Assembly (NCBI GenBank): GCA_965208385.1
Contig: CBDBOO010000016.1
Coordinates: 24,844 to 88,843, forward strand
Direction: 5' to 3'
Source of the DNA: Endozoicomonas sp965208385
Lineage (GTDB): Bacteria > Pseudomonadota > Gammaproteobacteria > Pseudomonadales > Endozoicomonadaceae
DNA length: 64,000 nucleotides
In this document: piece after piece, positions 19,507-27,496 of the stretch
Layout: each line of letters starts with the position of its first letter
Numbering within the stretch: position 1 is the stretch's first letter
Program-made: the position numbers and the translations under genes
Notes under the pieces: model-generated
Seen by the model: the letters and a program-made list of their open reading frames with translations, nothing else
Databases searched by the model: none
What the model was told of the DNA's origin: nothing

Positions 19507-20013
19507 ATGATTCCAAAGGGAAAAATTCCTGGCCTTCAAAAACAGCTGACCACACAGTTGATACCCTATCTAACACCCATTGAATTACCTTCTGGTAAAC
19601 TAAGGGATCGTTTAATTCAAAAACAGATTGAGGTGGTTTTTCAACAAAAAGAGCAGAAACTGCAAGATCTGGTTATAGCGTTGATGGCCTCAGATAAACC
19701 GTCTGAAAAATCAGACATGATCCACTCGGTTTTTGAATCTGTTTATACCAGGCGTCAATTAATATTGAGAGCAGAAGCTCTGCTGGCCGCAGGTTATCCA
19801 GCCGCTGAGATTTTACCGGTATTAGTTAAAAGGGACGTTAATCCTGAAAGCCTGATAACTCTTTGTATCAAGCTGGATAGTCATGAGCTGGCTTCTCTGG
19901 CTTCAACTAAAAGTCAAATACTGGTTGTGGTTGCTTTGAGCACTCTGGATAAAAAAATCTTACTGAAAGAGATTGTCCATCGACTTATATTCGTCTGGTG
20001 GCCTGTTTACTAG
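19507..20013 (+). pseudogene. Fragment 3 of the ankyrin gene
   Basis: Same frame as fragment 2. Helical, leucine-rich sequence. It ends in HRLIFVWWPVY, a non-coding-like tail produced by a frameshift; the -1 frame from about 19,983 reads TYIRLVACLLDGRSEF and continues as fragment 4. Confidence 0.8.
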
Positions 20014-21308
20014 ATGGTAGAAGCGAGTTTAGCGACAACCTAATAATGCTTTGGAAAATAAGTGAAAGTACGATACTGACTCAAATATGTCTGAATCTGA
20101 TACCAGATAGAGCAGTTATAGAATTGCAAAACATAGCGGGCCCAGAAAAATTAATAGCCTTGATAATTGGTTCTCTGCTCAGAAGAAAAGCCTTTGCCAG
20201 AATGGATAGGATGTTTCTCGATCTTATTGAAAAAACAGATTCAGAAAGGCCTGAATTTATCTATACCTGTCTGAATTTAAGCGCTGAGCAGTTTGTTTGT
20301 GAGTTAGCTAAAAAAGAACTGGTTGCCTCTATTCAGAAAATGACCTCTAAGGGAATCCTGTTAACCAATGTTCTCAGATTTGTCCTGAAGCGGAAAAGCA
20401 AATCCAATATGGGCGTAGTACTCAAAACTCTTGTGGCATCCAGAGGGGATATAAATCACATATACGAGGATGGATATTGCCCTCTTGATATAGCTGTAAA
20501 AAGGAAAAAATATCGGGATTTCTTTCAATTGGTAGAATTGGGGGCAGACCCAATGAGCACCAGATCGAACGGTCAGTTGTTATTCGCTGAAGCAGGTAGG
20601 GATACCCGATATCACGCTCAATTGATCATTACGACAGAAGACAACGATCCTGATCTTGAAGAAGCTTTCAGGTTATACAGTAAACATCCGGATCGCTCGG
20701 ATGTGATATATATAAAAAATTCAATGAGAGTGGAAGGGCTTTGTCTAAAACATCAGGAAGATATCAGATCCGCCGCTGAGAAAGGACTGAGAATCAGGGT
20801 GATTTTTAATGCTCATGGACCTGAACCATTGGGAATGAATGGGTCGAGTCTTGCCTTCTACCTCCATCAATTACTGAGTCGCTACGGTTTAACCAATGAT
20901 AATCCACCCTTTAGAGTTAATTTTGCCAGCTGTGCAACTTACCTGGACCGTGCTGGTGATCATTCAAAATGGTTTAATACGGCACTGGATTGTTACAATC
21001 AATTGTTTAAACTGGGAATGATAACAACTGCAAATGTGAGCTTAGGGGATGTTATTATTACTGAGGATGGCTCAAAAATTAGAGGAATATCCGAAGATTT
21101 GAATAGAACAACACTCTGGCAGGGAAAAGATAACCATTTAAACAGTGCATATCGTGATTCCCAAAAAGAGCTGAAAGCAGTAAAAGCGTTAACAAAGGAA
21201 GGACAGATTGGCAATTTAAAAGCCATTCTCTATAAAGATGATAAAGGCGAAACACGACGCTGGTTAAACCCAAACCCGGATGGACATCGTAATCAGGATA
21301 TCCCCTGA
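19998..21308 (+). pseudogene. Fragment 4 of the ankyrin gene, C-terminal ankyrin and peptidase-like region
   Basis: The longest surviving fragment, 436 codons from an internal GTG that is probably not a real start. It holds an ankyrin-like repeat at about 20443-20550 and then the NAHG...FASC domain (20800-21060). The order beta-strand, His-Gly, about 39 residues including a GxSxxxLxxxL helix, beta-strand, Ser-Cys resembles C80/caspase-like domains. It might still be expressed as a shorter protein. Confidence 0.7.
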
Positions 21309-21309
21309 T

Positions 21310-23085
21310 TTACCGGATTAGAAGATCATACACTTCCCAGGCATTTCGTGCTTCCTGACGATGAGCTTTATAGTCATCATGTGATCTGCCTGCCTTTGGC
21401 ATATGTTCTCTGGCTATTTCACTGAGCCTGGCAAGAATTTCAGATTTTGAAGCCGTATCAGGAAGTCCGATGGATTTCACTGACGGGCTGAGCGGTGTTT
21501 TGGATAACTCGGGCTTCTCAGCTATACGAAGGTCTATGGCTGAACTGGCCTTACTGGATAAGCCCTTTGGTTTGCCAATACCTGCTGAGGCATTTCCACG
21601 TTTACTTTTGCTTCCCATCTTTTGCTTCAAAGCTGCTTTCTGTTCTACCGCATCCGTGAGGGTTTGGTGGGCCTGAAGAATATCGGTGTATGTTGTCTGC
21701 TCGCTTTTTACTTTACCTCCTTCTTTTACCGGCAGGTGTTCCATCATTTTCAGGAATGTCCGTTCATTAAGAGCGTCACTATTCAGGGTATTCAGTCCCA
21801 GTGTTTTTAATGCCTGTTTTTGTTGTTTGTTTTCAACACTGCCCAATCCTGTCCTAAGTGGCGCTACGGGTTGAGCTGTTTTGCTCTTGGCGGCCGAAGT
21901 TGTTTTTTGCTGAAGAGGATCAGTTTTTTCTGTGATCTGGCTGGCTGGAGGTGAGTTTGCTTTAGTCGTTGCTTCAGGAGCTGAAGACGCCTTAGGTTGG
22001 GAGGACGATTTAAGTGCCTGTGTTTTTGCCGGGCTTTCAGGTGTTGCCAGTGTCGCACTGGACGGCAGGCTGCTGAGTGATTTAGCTCTTCTCTTTGCAG
22101 GAACCGGTCGTTCACCCTCTTGCTCCGGTGGGCGTGACGGTGTACTTGAATCTTCTTGCTTTGTCATTGAGTCAGGGGTTGTCACTGCTCGCTCACGGGC
22201 TGTTGTCGGTTGTTGAGGAATGGTTGTGTTCGGTGAAACTGTGGGAGTATGTGAAACCGTTGCAGAAGCTGTCACCGGAGCAGGCGTTTTCTCCAGTGGC
22301 GTTGACTGTGCCTTTGGAACATTTTTCACCCAATTCAGAAAACCCTGACGATTGCTGCCGTAAATATGCTGGGCATTAGTAACAAACTGTTCAGATACAG
22401 ACTGGGAATAGCCCGCACCTTTGAACTGTTCGACACCCCACTTCAGATCATCCTTCTTCTGTTGTTCAACAGTCTTTAGCCCCTTGGGCTTTTGCTCTGC
22501 ATTGACCGATTTTTCCACAGCCCTGTAATCAGTCCCTGATGTTTTTAAAGCACTGTGGGCTTTGGTTTCTGCTTCAAGAGGGTGATAGCCCTTGCTGATA
22601 AACTGATTTTTACTCCAGTTAAACCATTGCTGGCGATGTCCGTCCTTGTATGGCTGATTTTTTGTCCAGTCTTCAACGGCATAATTATTGCCCTTTGCCA
22701 GCTTATCCCATGATTTTATCGTTTTCTTTGCCTCAGTTTTACTGAATCCACGATCCGCCAGAATGGTTTCCTGTTGTTTTAAAAAGTTTTTTTGTGCCTT
22801 GTTGCTGAGCTTGCGATGACTAGGATACTGTTTAGCTACTTCTGTTGTCACAACCTGACTGGCTGGCTGTTGTATAAAAAGTGTGGTATTTATCTGGGCG
22901 ATGGAAAAGCTGGATAGAGACCTGAAGGTATGGCTACTCAAGGGAAACTGATGACCAGAAATAAAGGTAGTTACAGGAGGAAAGGGTTGTATAGAGTGGT
23001 TCAGCCAAGTAATTTTAACAGGTGCAACTGTTTTATTTGAAGCATTGAAATTGGCACCTGTCGCGCCATTGTCTTGAATATCCAT
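21310..23085 (-). CDS. Disordered protein with three degenerate 46-54-residue repeats, unknown function
   Basis: Not recognised. The 591-aa product has no signal peptide or transmembrane segment. Residues about 96-255 hold three tandem degenerate repeats sharing a pattern of aromatic W/F, K/EQF, GF/GY, xxxEA, A...G, then W/V-KN. Then comes a Pro/Ser/Thr/Ala/Lys-rich, probably unstructured linker (about 256-400), and a helical Lys/Ala-rich C-terminus ending in EVYDLLIR. ATG 23085 has GGAAGG about 6 nt upstream. It is convergent with the ankyrin pseudogene (1 bp apart) and shares its accessory block between def and lysM-dprA. An effector-like role is plausible but unproven. Confidence 0.75.
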   Translation of the reverse strand: MDIQDNGATGANFNASNKTVAPVKITWLNHSIQPFPPVTTFISGHQFPLSSHTFRSLSSFSIAQINTTLFIQQPASQVVTTEVAKQYPSHRKLSNKAQKNFLKQQETILADRGFSKTEAKKTIKSWDKLAKGNNYAVEDWTKNQPYKDGHRQQWFNWSKNQFISKGYHPLEAETKAHSALKTSGTDYRAVEKSVNAEQKPKGLKTVEQQKKDDLKWGVEQFKGAGYSQSVSEQFVTNAQHIYGSNRQGFLNWVKNVPKAQSTPLEKTPAPVTASATVSHTPTVSPNTTIPQQPTTARERAVTTPDSMTKQEDSSTPSRPPEQEGERPVPAKRRAKSLSSLPSSATLATPESPAKTQALKSSSQPKASSAPEATTKANSPPASQITEKTDPLQQKTTSAAKSKTAQPVAPLRTGLGSVENKQQKQALKTLGLNTLNSDALNERTFLKMMEHLPVKEGGKVKSEQTTYTDILQAHQTLTDAVEQKAALKQKMGSKSKRGNASAGIGKPKGLSSKASSAIDLRIAEKPELSKTPLSPSVKSIGLPDTASKSEILARLSEIAREHMPKAGRSHDDYKAHRQEARNAWEVYDLLIR

Positions 23086-23277
23086 GGATAACCTTCCGGA
23101 ATTTACCTGAAACCGTTATCGGCCATCGAGTGTCATCACTTCAGGCAATATTGAAAGATGATTTATTCAGAAACACCTCCGTAAGCCGAGAATGATAGAG
23201 AGTGATTGTCCGCAGCAGCAACGGGTTGGTAAACTGTTCTGTAAGAATAAAAGCTTCAATGGAATTGGTGGATAAAT
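23086..23277. promoter_or_regulatory. Divergent intergenic region upstream of lysM and the 591-aa gene
   Basis: 192 bp between two divergent starts and so expected to hold both promoters. No recognised operator or clear sigma-70 box pair was identified. Confidence 0.35.
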
Positions 23278-24309
23278 ATGAGACGCTTCATCCTTGTCGG
23301 AATTCTGCTCTGTATGTCGACCTTTGGGCTGGCTTACGAGAACCCTATTCGATCTGATTCTCCGGAAAGATACGTTGTACAGAAAGGCGATACACTTTGG
23401 AATATTTCCAACAGTTTTCTGAAAAGTCCGTGGTTATGGCCTGAGATCTGGCATGCTAATCCCCAGATCCATAACCCGCATCTGATATTCCCGGGAGATG
23501 TGGTCAGTATGGTGTACATTGATGGTCGTCCCCGTTTGATGGTGACCAGCAGGGGCACCAGTGGTCGCACCATCAAGCTGTCTCCAAAGATCAGAACATT
23601 ACCGGCCGCCGCCGCCATTCCAGCCATACCTTTGACAGCGATAGATTCTTATCTGAAGAACAGCCGTATTTTTAACTCAACCACTGACTTGGAAAGAGCG
23701 CCGTATATTCTGGCCATCAAGAGCGAAAGAATTCTGGCTGGTGCAGGAGACAAAGTTTATGCCCGGGGCTTTTTTAAACCCCAGGGTGGAAACTATGATG
23801 TATTCCGAAATGGTAACCCGGTGACAGATCCTGACTCCGGCGAAATGCTGGGGGTTATCGGACACGAAGTGGCCAGTCTTTACGTGAATAGTATTAAAAA
23901 TGATATAGCCACTCTGACCATTCAGAAAAGTCGAATAGAAATCAAGGCGGGTGACCGGCTGATGAAAGAAGATGATTTCAGCCTTGCGACCACATTTTTT
24001 CCGAGAGCACCGGATGCTCCGGTAGAAGGAAAAATTCTGGCAAATCTGAATGGTTCAAAAAAAATGTCGCGTTATGACACCGTGGTTATCAATAAAGGAG
24101 CAAGGGAAAGCCTGAGACAGGGTGACATATTGGCTGTCTATCGGACCGAAAAAGTAAAAGACAAATTTACGAAAGAGCTGGTTACCCTACCGTCCGAAAG
24201 GGTTGGGCTGGTAATGATTTATCGCCCTTTTGAAAAACTGAGCTATGGTATTCTTCTGTCAGCCACAGAAGAAATTGCCATTGGTGATTCACTAAAAAGT
24301 CCTGAATGA
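23278..24309 (+). CDS. Exported LysM-domain protein upstream of dprA
   Basis: Probable periplasmic peptidoglycan-binding protein. The 343-aa product has a signal peptide (RRFILVGILLCMSTFGLAYE) and one LysM domain at about residues 31-82 (YVVQKGDTLWNISNSFL...NPHLIFPGDVV). The rest is a beta-rich region without catalytic motifs. It corresponds in position and type to the LysM gene found before dprA in Pseudomonas (PA0020-like). Its stop overlaps the dprA start as ATGA. Confidence 0.9.
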   Translation: MRRFILVGILLCMSTFGLAYENPIRSDSPERYVVQKGDTLWNISNSFLKSPWLWPEIWHANPQIHNPHLIFPGDVVSMVYIDGRPRLMVTSRGTSGRTIKLSPKIRTLPAAAAIPAIPLTAIDSYLKNSRIFNSTTDLERAPYILAIKSERILAGAGDKVYARGFFKPQGGNYDVFRNGNPVTDPDSGEMLGVIGHEVASLYVNSIKNDIATLTIQKSRIEIKAGDRLMKEDDFSLATTFFPRAPDAPVEGKILANLNGSKKMSRYDTVVINKGARESLRQGDILAVYRTEKVKDKFTKELVTLPSERVGLVMIYRPFEKLSYGILLSATEEIAIGDSLKSPE

Positions 24310-25442
24310 CAAGAACAGAATTATTGGAAACCCATGAACAGCAGCTATCATATTGGCTGCTGTTTTCGTTTTTACCAGGTATCGGCCCCGTTAAAGGCCT
24401 AAAACTACGTGCGTTGCTTGGTCACCCAAAGCAACTATTTTCTCTGTCATATGCCGCGTTAAACGAACAATTACCGGATAAATTATCCCGATTGATTGCT
24501 ACTCATAAAAATAATAACGAACTGCAAAGCAAATTGAACAATGCCCTGGCATGGCTAAGATCCAGTGAAGCGCATCATATTCTGACACCTGATTCAGAGC
24601 TCTACCCAAAGCGGTTGAAAGAAATTTCCGATGCTCCGATTGTTCTTTATGTAACGGGTAATGTTCATTTATTGTCAGAACCTCAAATAGGGGTGGTAGG
24701 AAGTCGCCGGCCAACCCCGCAGGGGCGGCGAATAGCTCATGACATCTGTGAGCAGCTGGTTCGATCAGGATTGGTGATTACCAGTGGTTTGGCTATGGGA
24801 ATTGATACAGCGGCTCATCAGGGCGCGTTAAATTGTTATGGCGGAACCGTGGCGGTATTAGGAACAGGAATAGATCTGGCCTATCCAAGAAGTAATTCGG
24901 TGTTGCATTCTCTTATTGCTGATCAGGGAGTATTGGTCAGTGAGTTCCCCCTGGGCACACAGCCAAGTCCAGGTAATTTTCCACGAAGAAACCGGATTAT
25001 TTCCGGACTCTCTCTGGGCGTACTGGTTATAGAGGCAGCCGTTGATAGTGGTTCGCTCATTTCAGCCCGACTGGCTGCGGAGCAGGGTAGAGATGTTTTT
25101 GCTGTGCCGGGTTCTGTAATAAACCCTCTTAGCAGGGGCTGCCATCGATTGATTCGTGATGGAGCGGTACTGGTTGAAACCGCGGAAGATGTCCTGATTG
25201 AGTTGAAATCAGAACTGGAACTGGAACTGGATCATGTTCAGGAGAATGAAGCGACTACCCCTGAGACTCCCGGGTCGGATCGATCTAAAGTAATCGAAGC
25301 TATGGGATTTGAAGTCATTAACATAGATTTGATAAGTCAGCTGTCAGGTATCTCCTGCCAATCATTGTCGGTATTGTTAACAGAGATGGAGCTTGATGGA
25401 GTCATAGAATCAACCCCGGGGGGATTTATTCGTATTCATTAA
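24306..25442 (+). CDS. dprA: DNA-processing protein DprA (Smf)
   Basis: Binds incoming single-stranded DNA and loads RecA during natural transformation. The 378-aa protein has an N-terminal SAM-like helical region, a Rossmann-like core with GVVGSRRPTPQG, SGLAMGIDTAAHQGAL, GTGIDLAYPRSN and FPRRNRIISGLS, and a C-terminal winged-helix segment. Translation is coupled to the LysM gene by a 4-nt overlap. Confidence 0.97.
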   Translation: MTRTELLETHEQQLSYWLLFSFLPGIGPVKGLKLRALLGHPKQLFSLSYAALNEQLPDKLSRLIATHKNNNELQSKLNNALAWLRSSEAHHILTPDSELYPKRLKEISDAPIVLYVTGNVHLLSEPQIGVVGSRRPTPQGRRIAHDICEQLVRSGLVITSGLAMGIDTAAHQGALNCYGGTVAVLGTGIDLAYPRSNSVLHSLIADQGVLVSEFPLGTQPSPGNFPRRNRIISGLSLGVLVIEAAVDSGSLISARLAAEQGRDVFAVPGSVINPLSRGCHRLIRDGAVLVETAEDVLIELKSELELELDHVQENEATTPETPGSDRSKVIEAMGFEVINIDLISQLSGISCQSLSVLLTEMELDGVIESTPGGFIRIH

Positions 25443-25475
25443 ACGCCTGGCTGAAGTGTACTTCCCACAAGAAAA

Positions 25476-25488
25476 CGAATATTATTCG
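25476..25488. promoter_or_regulatory. Palindromic operator, TetR-gene copy
   Basis: CGAATATTATTCG is an exact reverse complement of the 13-mer at 26324-26336 in front of the efflux operon. The same palindrome before the regulator and before its neighbouring target operon suggests TetR binding and autoregulation. Confidence 0.7.
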
Positions 25489-25536
25489 GAATTCTTCTTA
25501 AAAATGATTTCATCCCTAAAATTAGTATCATCACTT

Positions 25537-26244
25537 ATGTCCCGACAACAGAAATGGCTTCAAAGGGAAGCCTCTATTATCGCTGCCACTATGAAGCTGC
25601 TGGAAGACCGAAGCTTTATAGATCTTAGAATGTCAGAGGTCGCTCCGGCAGCTGGCTGCTCTATGGGAGCAATCTATTCACACTTCTCCAGTAAAGAAGA
25701 CTTACTAATGGGGTGCGCCTACTTTGTTACCAAAGACAAGATCGGTTTACTTCATAAAGTAATGGCAACTGACGGAACTGATCTGGATAGACTCATTATA
25801 GTGACCATGCTGATGTGGCTGACAGACACGAATAAACCCCAGCATTATCAGCTCCGCCAACTGGCCATGAATCCATCGGTTTGGCAGAGAGCTTCCAGTC
25901 AACGCAGTAAAGGGATGAATGAACTGGGACAGGAAATAGAATCGATTATGGAAGCCATTGCCAAATCAGTTCTGACTGATCATCTGGACACACCGGTCTC
26001 TGATGAAATGGCTGGTGAATTTCTGATGGGTATTGTTGGTCTGACTGTTGGGTTATTTCAGGTTAAGGAGTCCGGTTTCGGGGTTTTTAATGACAGGATG
26101 CAAGAAGACGACGGTGTAAATTTGCATATCAGTAATCTGGCACGATATTTTTCAGGCTGGGGACTGCGAGAGACTAATCTGAAACAGCGAATGATTGAAA
26201 TCAGAAAACGTTCTGCCGAGTTAATCGGAATTGAATACACCTGA
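25537..26244 (+). CDS. TetR/AcrR-family transcriptional regulator
   Basis: Probable local repressor of the adjacent RND efflux genes. The N-terminal helix-turn-helix (SEVAPAAGCSMGAIYSHFSSKEDLL) is typical of TetR; the rest is a helical ligand-binding domain without a recognisable ligand signature. The start is uncertain: GTG 25456 and ATG 25504 are in frame upstream. ATG 25537 (MSRQQKWLQREASIIAATMK, 235 aa) gives the usual TetR N-terminus and leaves the palindrome at 25476 outside the coding region. No good ribosome binding site is seen for any of the three. Confidence 0.88.
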   Translation: MSRQQKWLQREASIIAATMKLLEDRSFIDLRMSEVAPAAGCSMGAIYSHFSSKEDLLMGCAYFVTKDKIGLLHKVMATDGTDLDRLIIVTMLMWLTDTNKPQHYQLRQLAMNPSVWQRASSQRSKGMNELGQEIESIMEAIAKSVLTDHLDTPVSDEMAGEFLMGIVGLTVGLFQVKESGFGVFNDRMQEDDGVNLHISNLARYFSGWGLRETNLKQRMIEIRKRSAELIGIEYT

Positions 26245-26323
26245 GTATACCAGCAGAAATCAGTTCGTTGAGCAGCAAAAGAACAGCTATAAGTTATTCA
26301 TCTAAAAATTTTATATCTGAATT

Positions 26324-26336
26324 CGAATAATATTCG
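26324..26336. promoter_or_regulatory. Palindromic operator before the RND efflux operon
   Basis: CGAATAATATTCG, extended to the 15-bp palindrome TCGAATAATATTCGA (26323-26337), lies about 55 bp before the ATG of the membrane fusion protein. It matches the site at 25476-25488 on the opposite strand. Confidence 0.75.
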
Positions 26337-26390
26337 AGAGCATTCCTTACATATTATGAAATATGAGCAGGTATGCCTGATGGAGAAAAA

Positions 26391-27494
26391 ATGTATCAAA
26401 ATTCGAAAATAAAACAGGTTCTCCAGGGACTGTTAATCATGAGCTTTGTCGCTTTTCTGGCAGGTTGCTCTGAACCTGTTGACGAATCAGAAGACGTTAT
26501 TCGTCCAGTGAAATTATTCAAGGTTCAGAATGGTACAGGTAACGATCTACGACAGTTTCCAGCAGAAGTCAGCGCCAGCGAAGAGGCAGAAATCTCTTTT
26601 AGAATACCGGGAGAATTAGTGCAGTTTCCGATAAAACAAGCTGAGGAAGTCAGTAAAGGGCAATTGCTGGCGCGATTGGATGATCGGGATATTCGTAATG
26701 AAATCGCCGCTCGTCAGGCTGATTATGATTTGGCTCAAACTAATCACCGTCGTTTAAAAGCACTGTATGAGAAAAAGTCAGTATCCCGATCGGATCTTGA
26801 TAATGCTGAAGCTCGTTTGAAGTCCGCAAGTGCTGCTTTGCAGCTGGCTAAGGATAAACTGGAGTATTCGGAGCTGACCGCGCCTTTCGATGGCCGGATA
26901 GCTCAAACGCAGGTTGAGAACTATCAGTTTGTTCAGGCGCAGCAAACGGTTCTGGTGCTTCAGGGAAATAATACTCTGGATGTTAGTATTCAGGTTCCGG
27001 AGAATATTGTCAGTCAGGTTCGTAAAAACCAGATTGACCCGAATTACCATCCCGTTGTCTGGTTTTCAGGTAATACCCAAAAGGAGTTTAAGGTCAGTTA
27101 TAAAGAGCATGCAACCCGGGTAACACCTGGTACGCAATCCTATGAAGTCACCTTTTCGTTACCAATCCCAACCGAATTGACGGTGTATCCCGGAATGGGA
27201 GCAACGCTGGTTATGGATATGAACCAGATTATTGTCAACAGAGGTTCTGTCGAGTTTATTGTGCCGTTGGGCGCTGTTCTGGCTGATGATGCCACCGGCA
27301 AGCAACAGGTTTGGGTTTTCGATGAAACCAATGGCCGGGTGAATCCGGTGGATGTCACTGTTGGTCGTATAACTCAATCCGGTGTGAGCATAACTTCCGG
27401 CTTGAAAGAGGGAGACAATATAGTTTCAGCAGGATTGAACCAGCTGCATCAGGGAATGGTTGTTAAGCCTCTTCAACGTGAACGAGGGCTTTGA
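26391..27494 (+). CDS. RND efflux periplasmic adaptor (membrane fusion protein), lipoprotein
   Basis: Adaptor linking the inner-membrane RND pump to an outer-membrane channel. ATG 26391 has GGAG at good spacing, preferred over ATG 26373. The 367-aa product has a lipoprotein signal (FLAGC lipobox), a barrel-sandwich/biotinyl-like part (ISFRIPGELVQF...VSKGQLLARLDDRD), an alpha-hairpin (about residues 90-140), and beta-barrel regions (YPGMGATLVM). It is followed by the pump gene with a 2-nt gap. Confidence 0.93.
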   Translation: MYQNSKIKQVLQGLLIMSFVAFLAGCSEPVDESEDVIRPVKLFKVQNGTGNDLRQFPAEVSASEEAEISFRIPGELVQFPIKQAEEVSKGQLLARLDDRDIRNEIAARQADYDLAQTNHRRLKALYEKKSVSRSDLDNAEARLKSASAALQLAKDKLEYSELTAPFDGRIAQTQVENYQFVQAQQTVLVLQGNNTLDVSIQVPENIVSQVRKNQIDPNYHPVVWFSGNTQKEFKVSYKEHATRVTPGTQSYEVTFSLPIPTELTVYPGMGATLVMDMNQIIVNRGSVEFIVPLGAVLADDATGKQQVWVFDETNGRVNPVDVTVGRITQSGVSITSGLKEGDNIVSAGLNQLHQGMVVKPLQRERGL

Positions 27495-27496
27495 TT

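Larger units (their letters stand above)
18045..21308 (+). pseudogene. Broken ankyrin-repeat gene with clan-CD cysteine-peptidase-like C-terminus
   Basis: Four open fragments form one decayed gene. ATG 18045 has GAGG about 7 nt upstream. The frame runs to 18901, where a 232-bp MITE with a 9-bp target duplication is inserted. Removing the MITE and one duplication joins ...GATTGTATTGA to TGTTGTA... in frame. The frame continues to an in-frame TAG at 19411-19413, stays open in the same frame beyond it, then shifts by -1 near 19,980 and runs to TGA 21308. The reconstructed length is 3023 nt plus one restored base, exactly 1008 codons. Ankyrin-like stretches are visible (AGADPN...TPLMLAVDMEAPTLVKALVEHNADI; GDINHIYEDGYCPLDIAVKRKK...LGADP). 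The C-terminal part has a hydrophobic strand-NAHG (His codon 20814) and a strand-FASC (Cys codon 20931), as in clan CD peptidases. The intact product would be an effector-like protein; that role is inference. Confidence 0.85.
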
